A stretch of 64,000 nucleotides of DNA. Origin: Rosettibacter sp037481715 (GTDB taxonomy: Bacteria > Bacteroidota > Ignavibacteria > Ignavibacteriales > Melioribacteraceae). Numbering within the stretch: position 1 is the stretch's first letter; every line of letters starts with the position of its first letter. This document shows, in pieces, positions 62,641 through 64,000 of the stretch. A program made the translations under genes and the position numbers. Below the pieces are notes generated by a model. The model made no database searches, was not told where the DNA came from, and saw nothing but the letters and a program-made list of their open reading frames with translations. The stretch spans positions 620,001 through 684,000 of the forward strand of contig JBBFLD010000001.1 of the NCBI GenBank assembly GCA_037481715.1. The letters run 5' to 3'.

Positions 62641-63486
62641 TTATTTCTCCTCAGCAACTCTCAAAATATATTCAACCATTTTTTTAGGAATGTTTACGCC
62701 GGTTGTAACAATGCTGTTTTTATATTCCATTGTATAATTAACTTCATTTACCATTAAGCCATTTTCTGTTTCGAAAATATCGATAGCAACAATTCCGCCG
62801 CCTACAGCTTTAGCAGCGCGCAAAGATATATCCCTCAATTCATCAGTTACTGGACAGTTAGAAGCAATTCCACCTCTTGCAGTATTTGTTATCCAGTGCG
62901 GCGAGGTTCTATAAATTGCAGCAATACATTCATCACCAACTACAAAACTGCGAATATCTCTTCCTTTTTTCTCAACATATTTTTGAATATAGAAAATAGA
63001 ATGATGGTAAGAACCCAAAATAGTTTTATGTTCAAGAATTGCTTCTGCAGCGTCGCGGTCATTAATTTTTGAAAGCAATCTACCCCAAGAACCTACAGCT
63101 GGTTTAAGAACTACTGGATAACCCATTTCTTCGATTGCTTTGAGAGCGGATTCCTCGGTAAAAGCAACTCTAACTTCTGGCTGAGGAACATTATGTTCTG
63201 CCAGTGCAACTGAAGTCAATAATTTATCACCGCAAATTGTAGCAACTTGATATGTATTAACACATTTTATTCCTGCTGCTTCAAAAAGTCGCAAGCTGTG
63301 AAGAGCTCGTGAGTGGTTAATACATCTTTCAACAACAACATCTAAATCAAAATGGTCTTTGCCAAGATTAAATGTTATCTCACGGTCGTCAATCATAACC
63401 AGTTCAACACCTTTGACTGCATTAAATTCATCAATTAGAAATTTTTCGTCTTTTCTTATTAATGAATGAAGTAATCCGATTTTCAT
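62641..63486 (-). CDS. lysX: LysW-aminoadipate/glutamate ligase (LysX/ArgX, ATP-grasp)
   Basis: A 281-residue ATP-grasp ligase that attaches alpha-aminoadipate or glutamate to the carrier protein LysW. ATP-grasp features are GYPVVLKPAVGSWGRL near 117-132, VEKKGRDIRSFVVGDECIAA near 165-184 and the metal-binding VNEVNYTMEY near 247-256. The segment GGIASNCPVTDE is the region known to differ between LysX and ArgX, but I cannot read the specificity from it with confidence. It is 41 bases after the homocitrate synthase gene. Confidence 0.9.
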   Translation of the reverse strand: MKIGLLHSLIRKDEKFLIDEFNAVKGVELVMIDDREITFNLGKDHFDLDVVVERCINHSRALHSLRLFEAAGIKCVNTYQVATICGDKLLTSVALAEHNVPQPEVRVAFTEESALKAIEEMGYPVVLKPAVGSWGRLLSKINDRDAAEAILEHKTILGSYHHSIFYIQKYVEKKGRDIRSFVVGDECIAAIYRTSPHWITNTARGGIASNCPVTDELRDISLRAAKAVGGGIVAIDIFETENGLMVNEVNYTMEYKNSIVTTGVNIPKKMVEYILRVAEEK

Positions 63487-63527
63487 TTTTATATTCTCCC
63501 AATTAAATAAATAAGAGCTGAAATTTT

Positions 63528-64000
63528 TCAGCGTTTATAGGTTTGATGATGTTTAACTGCATCTACGATGTGTTTAAGTTCGGCAAGATCAACTGTGCGT
63601 CCTCTTTGCCCTACAGATTTTACTTCCTGCAAAATATCATATTGAGTTTGTTCATCAAGTTCATTTTCACCAATTAAATTCAGTGCATACCTTAGAGAAG
63701 CAATGCCAGACATGTGGTCTAATGCAAAACTTCTTTCTCTGCCCACAACTGCAGGATTTAAGCTTTCATAATGCATAGGATTGATAGATGCTGCATGAGT
63801 ATGAACACCTGCACAATGAGTAAATGCATTCTTACCAGTAATTGGGAAATTAGCTGGTATAGGAACTCCTGAGTGTTTGCTAACTAAATCATATAAATCG
63901 AGAAGTTTAGGAAGATTCCATCTATTTTCTCCAAAGTCAACAGTTAAAACTACCAGCAACTGAGCTAAATCAACTAAACCTGCTCTTTCTCCCAAACCAA
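63528..64000 (-). CDS. homocitrate synthase, C-terminal part (cut by window)
   Basis: The 3' end of a gene running off the right edge; the reading frame is open to base 64000, so the true start is outside. The visible 157 codons read GLGERAGLVDL at the start, then FTHCAGVHTHAASINPMHY and IASLRYALNLIGE, typical of the homocitrate synthase branch of the isopropylmalate/homocitrate synthase family. The His pair in HCAGVHTHA binds the metal. Homocitrate synthase starts the alpha-aminoadipate route to lysine, in agreement with the LysW-type genes after it. Confidence 0.85.
   Translation of the reverse strand, partial: GLGERAGLVDLAQLLVVLTVDFGENRWNLPKLLDLYDLVSKHSGVPIPANFPITGKNAFTHCAGVHTHAASINPMHYESLNPAVVGRERSFALDHMSGIASLRYALNLIGENELDEQTQYDILQEVKSVGQRGRTVDLAELKHIVDAVKHHQTYKR

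Overview
The window is AT-rich chromosomal DNA, roughly one-third GC by eye, from a Gram-negative, Bacteroidota/Chlorobiota-like bacterium. The closest overall fit from gene content is the Ignavibacteria (Ignavibacterium/Melioribacter relatives). That placement is an inference from three things: type IX secretion genes (porU, porV, C-terminal sorting domains), LysW-type amino-acid biosynthesis genes, and a pterin gene trio of the kind described in Chlorobium. Most genes lie on the minus strand. The clearest promoters fit TTG-N20-TA, that is a -35 TTGNNN, 17 bases, then a -10 close to TATTTT.

Layout from left to right. 1-9.7 kb is mostly housekeeping: a truncated ctp protease, tmk, a YbbR-domain protein, two bacterial-microcompartment shell genes with their own promoter, ruvX, relA/spoT, upp, a CoA-disulfide-reductase-like flavoprotein and der. 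9.7-21.9 kb is a cell-surface operon: porU, porV, a T9SS-sorted M6-like protein without its zinc site, a HExxH peptidase fused to a propeller and beta-barrel, and a DUF5683-like protein. 22-25.2 kb has an HD phosphohydrolase, nth, a thioredoxin-like ferredoxin, tRNA-Glu with a broken partial copy beside it, an aldo/keto reductase and tRNA-Gln. 25.2-31.3 kb has a lipoprotein of twelve Ig-like repeats and, on the plus strand, four envelope genes of unknown role.

31.2-39.5 kb is one operon: a giant TPR protein, a plug-less beta-barrel, an HU-TM-SPOR protein, then exbB, exbD and tonB. 39.6-42.9 kb has a tRNA-Leu/TPR transcription unit and an ECF sigma/anti-sigma pair flanked by two Spy/CpxP-like proteins. 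42.9-45.8 kb has a tetrahydrobiopterin-type trio (eukaryote-like PTPS, GTP cyclohydrolase I, SDR), two peroxiredoxins and a dodecin. 46-51.3 kb is a plus-strand unit: fur, feoA, feoB, a metallo-beta-lactamase-fold hydrolase and an M28 peptidase.

51.3-58.7 kb has a methyl-accepting chemotaxis protein, a flavodoxin-like quinone reductase and nuoABCDEF, with the rest of complex I absent. 58.9-64 kb is the LysW-type lysine/arginine cluster (aminotransferase, kinase, an embedded class II glutamine amidotransferase, reductase, ligase and the end of a homocitrate synthase), cut by the window edge. No CRISPR array, insertion sequence, prophage or rRNA gene was seen. The items most worth following are the orphan shell genes (one with a SAP/Rho_N-like tail), the zinc-less M6 protein in the T9SS operon, the BH4 trio, the FeoB with an extra loop, and the tRNA-Glu partial duplication.
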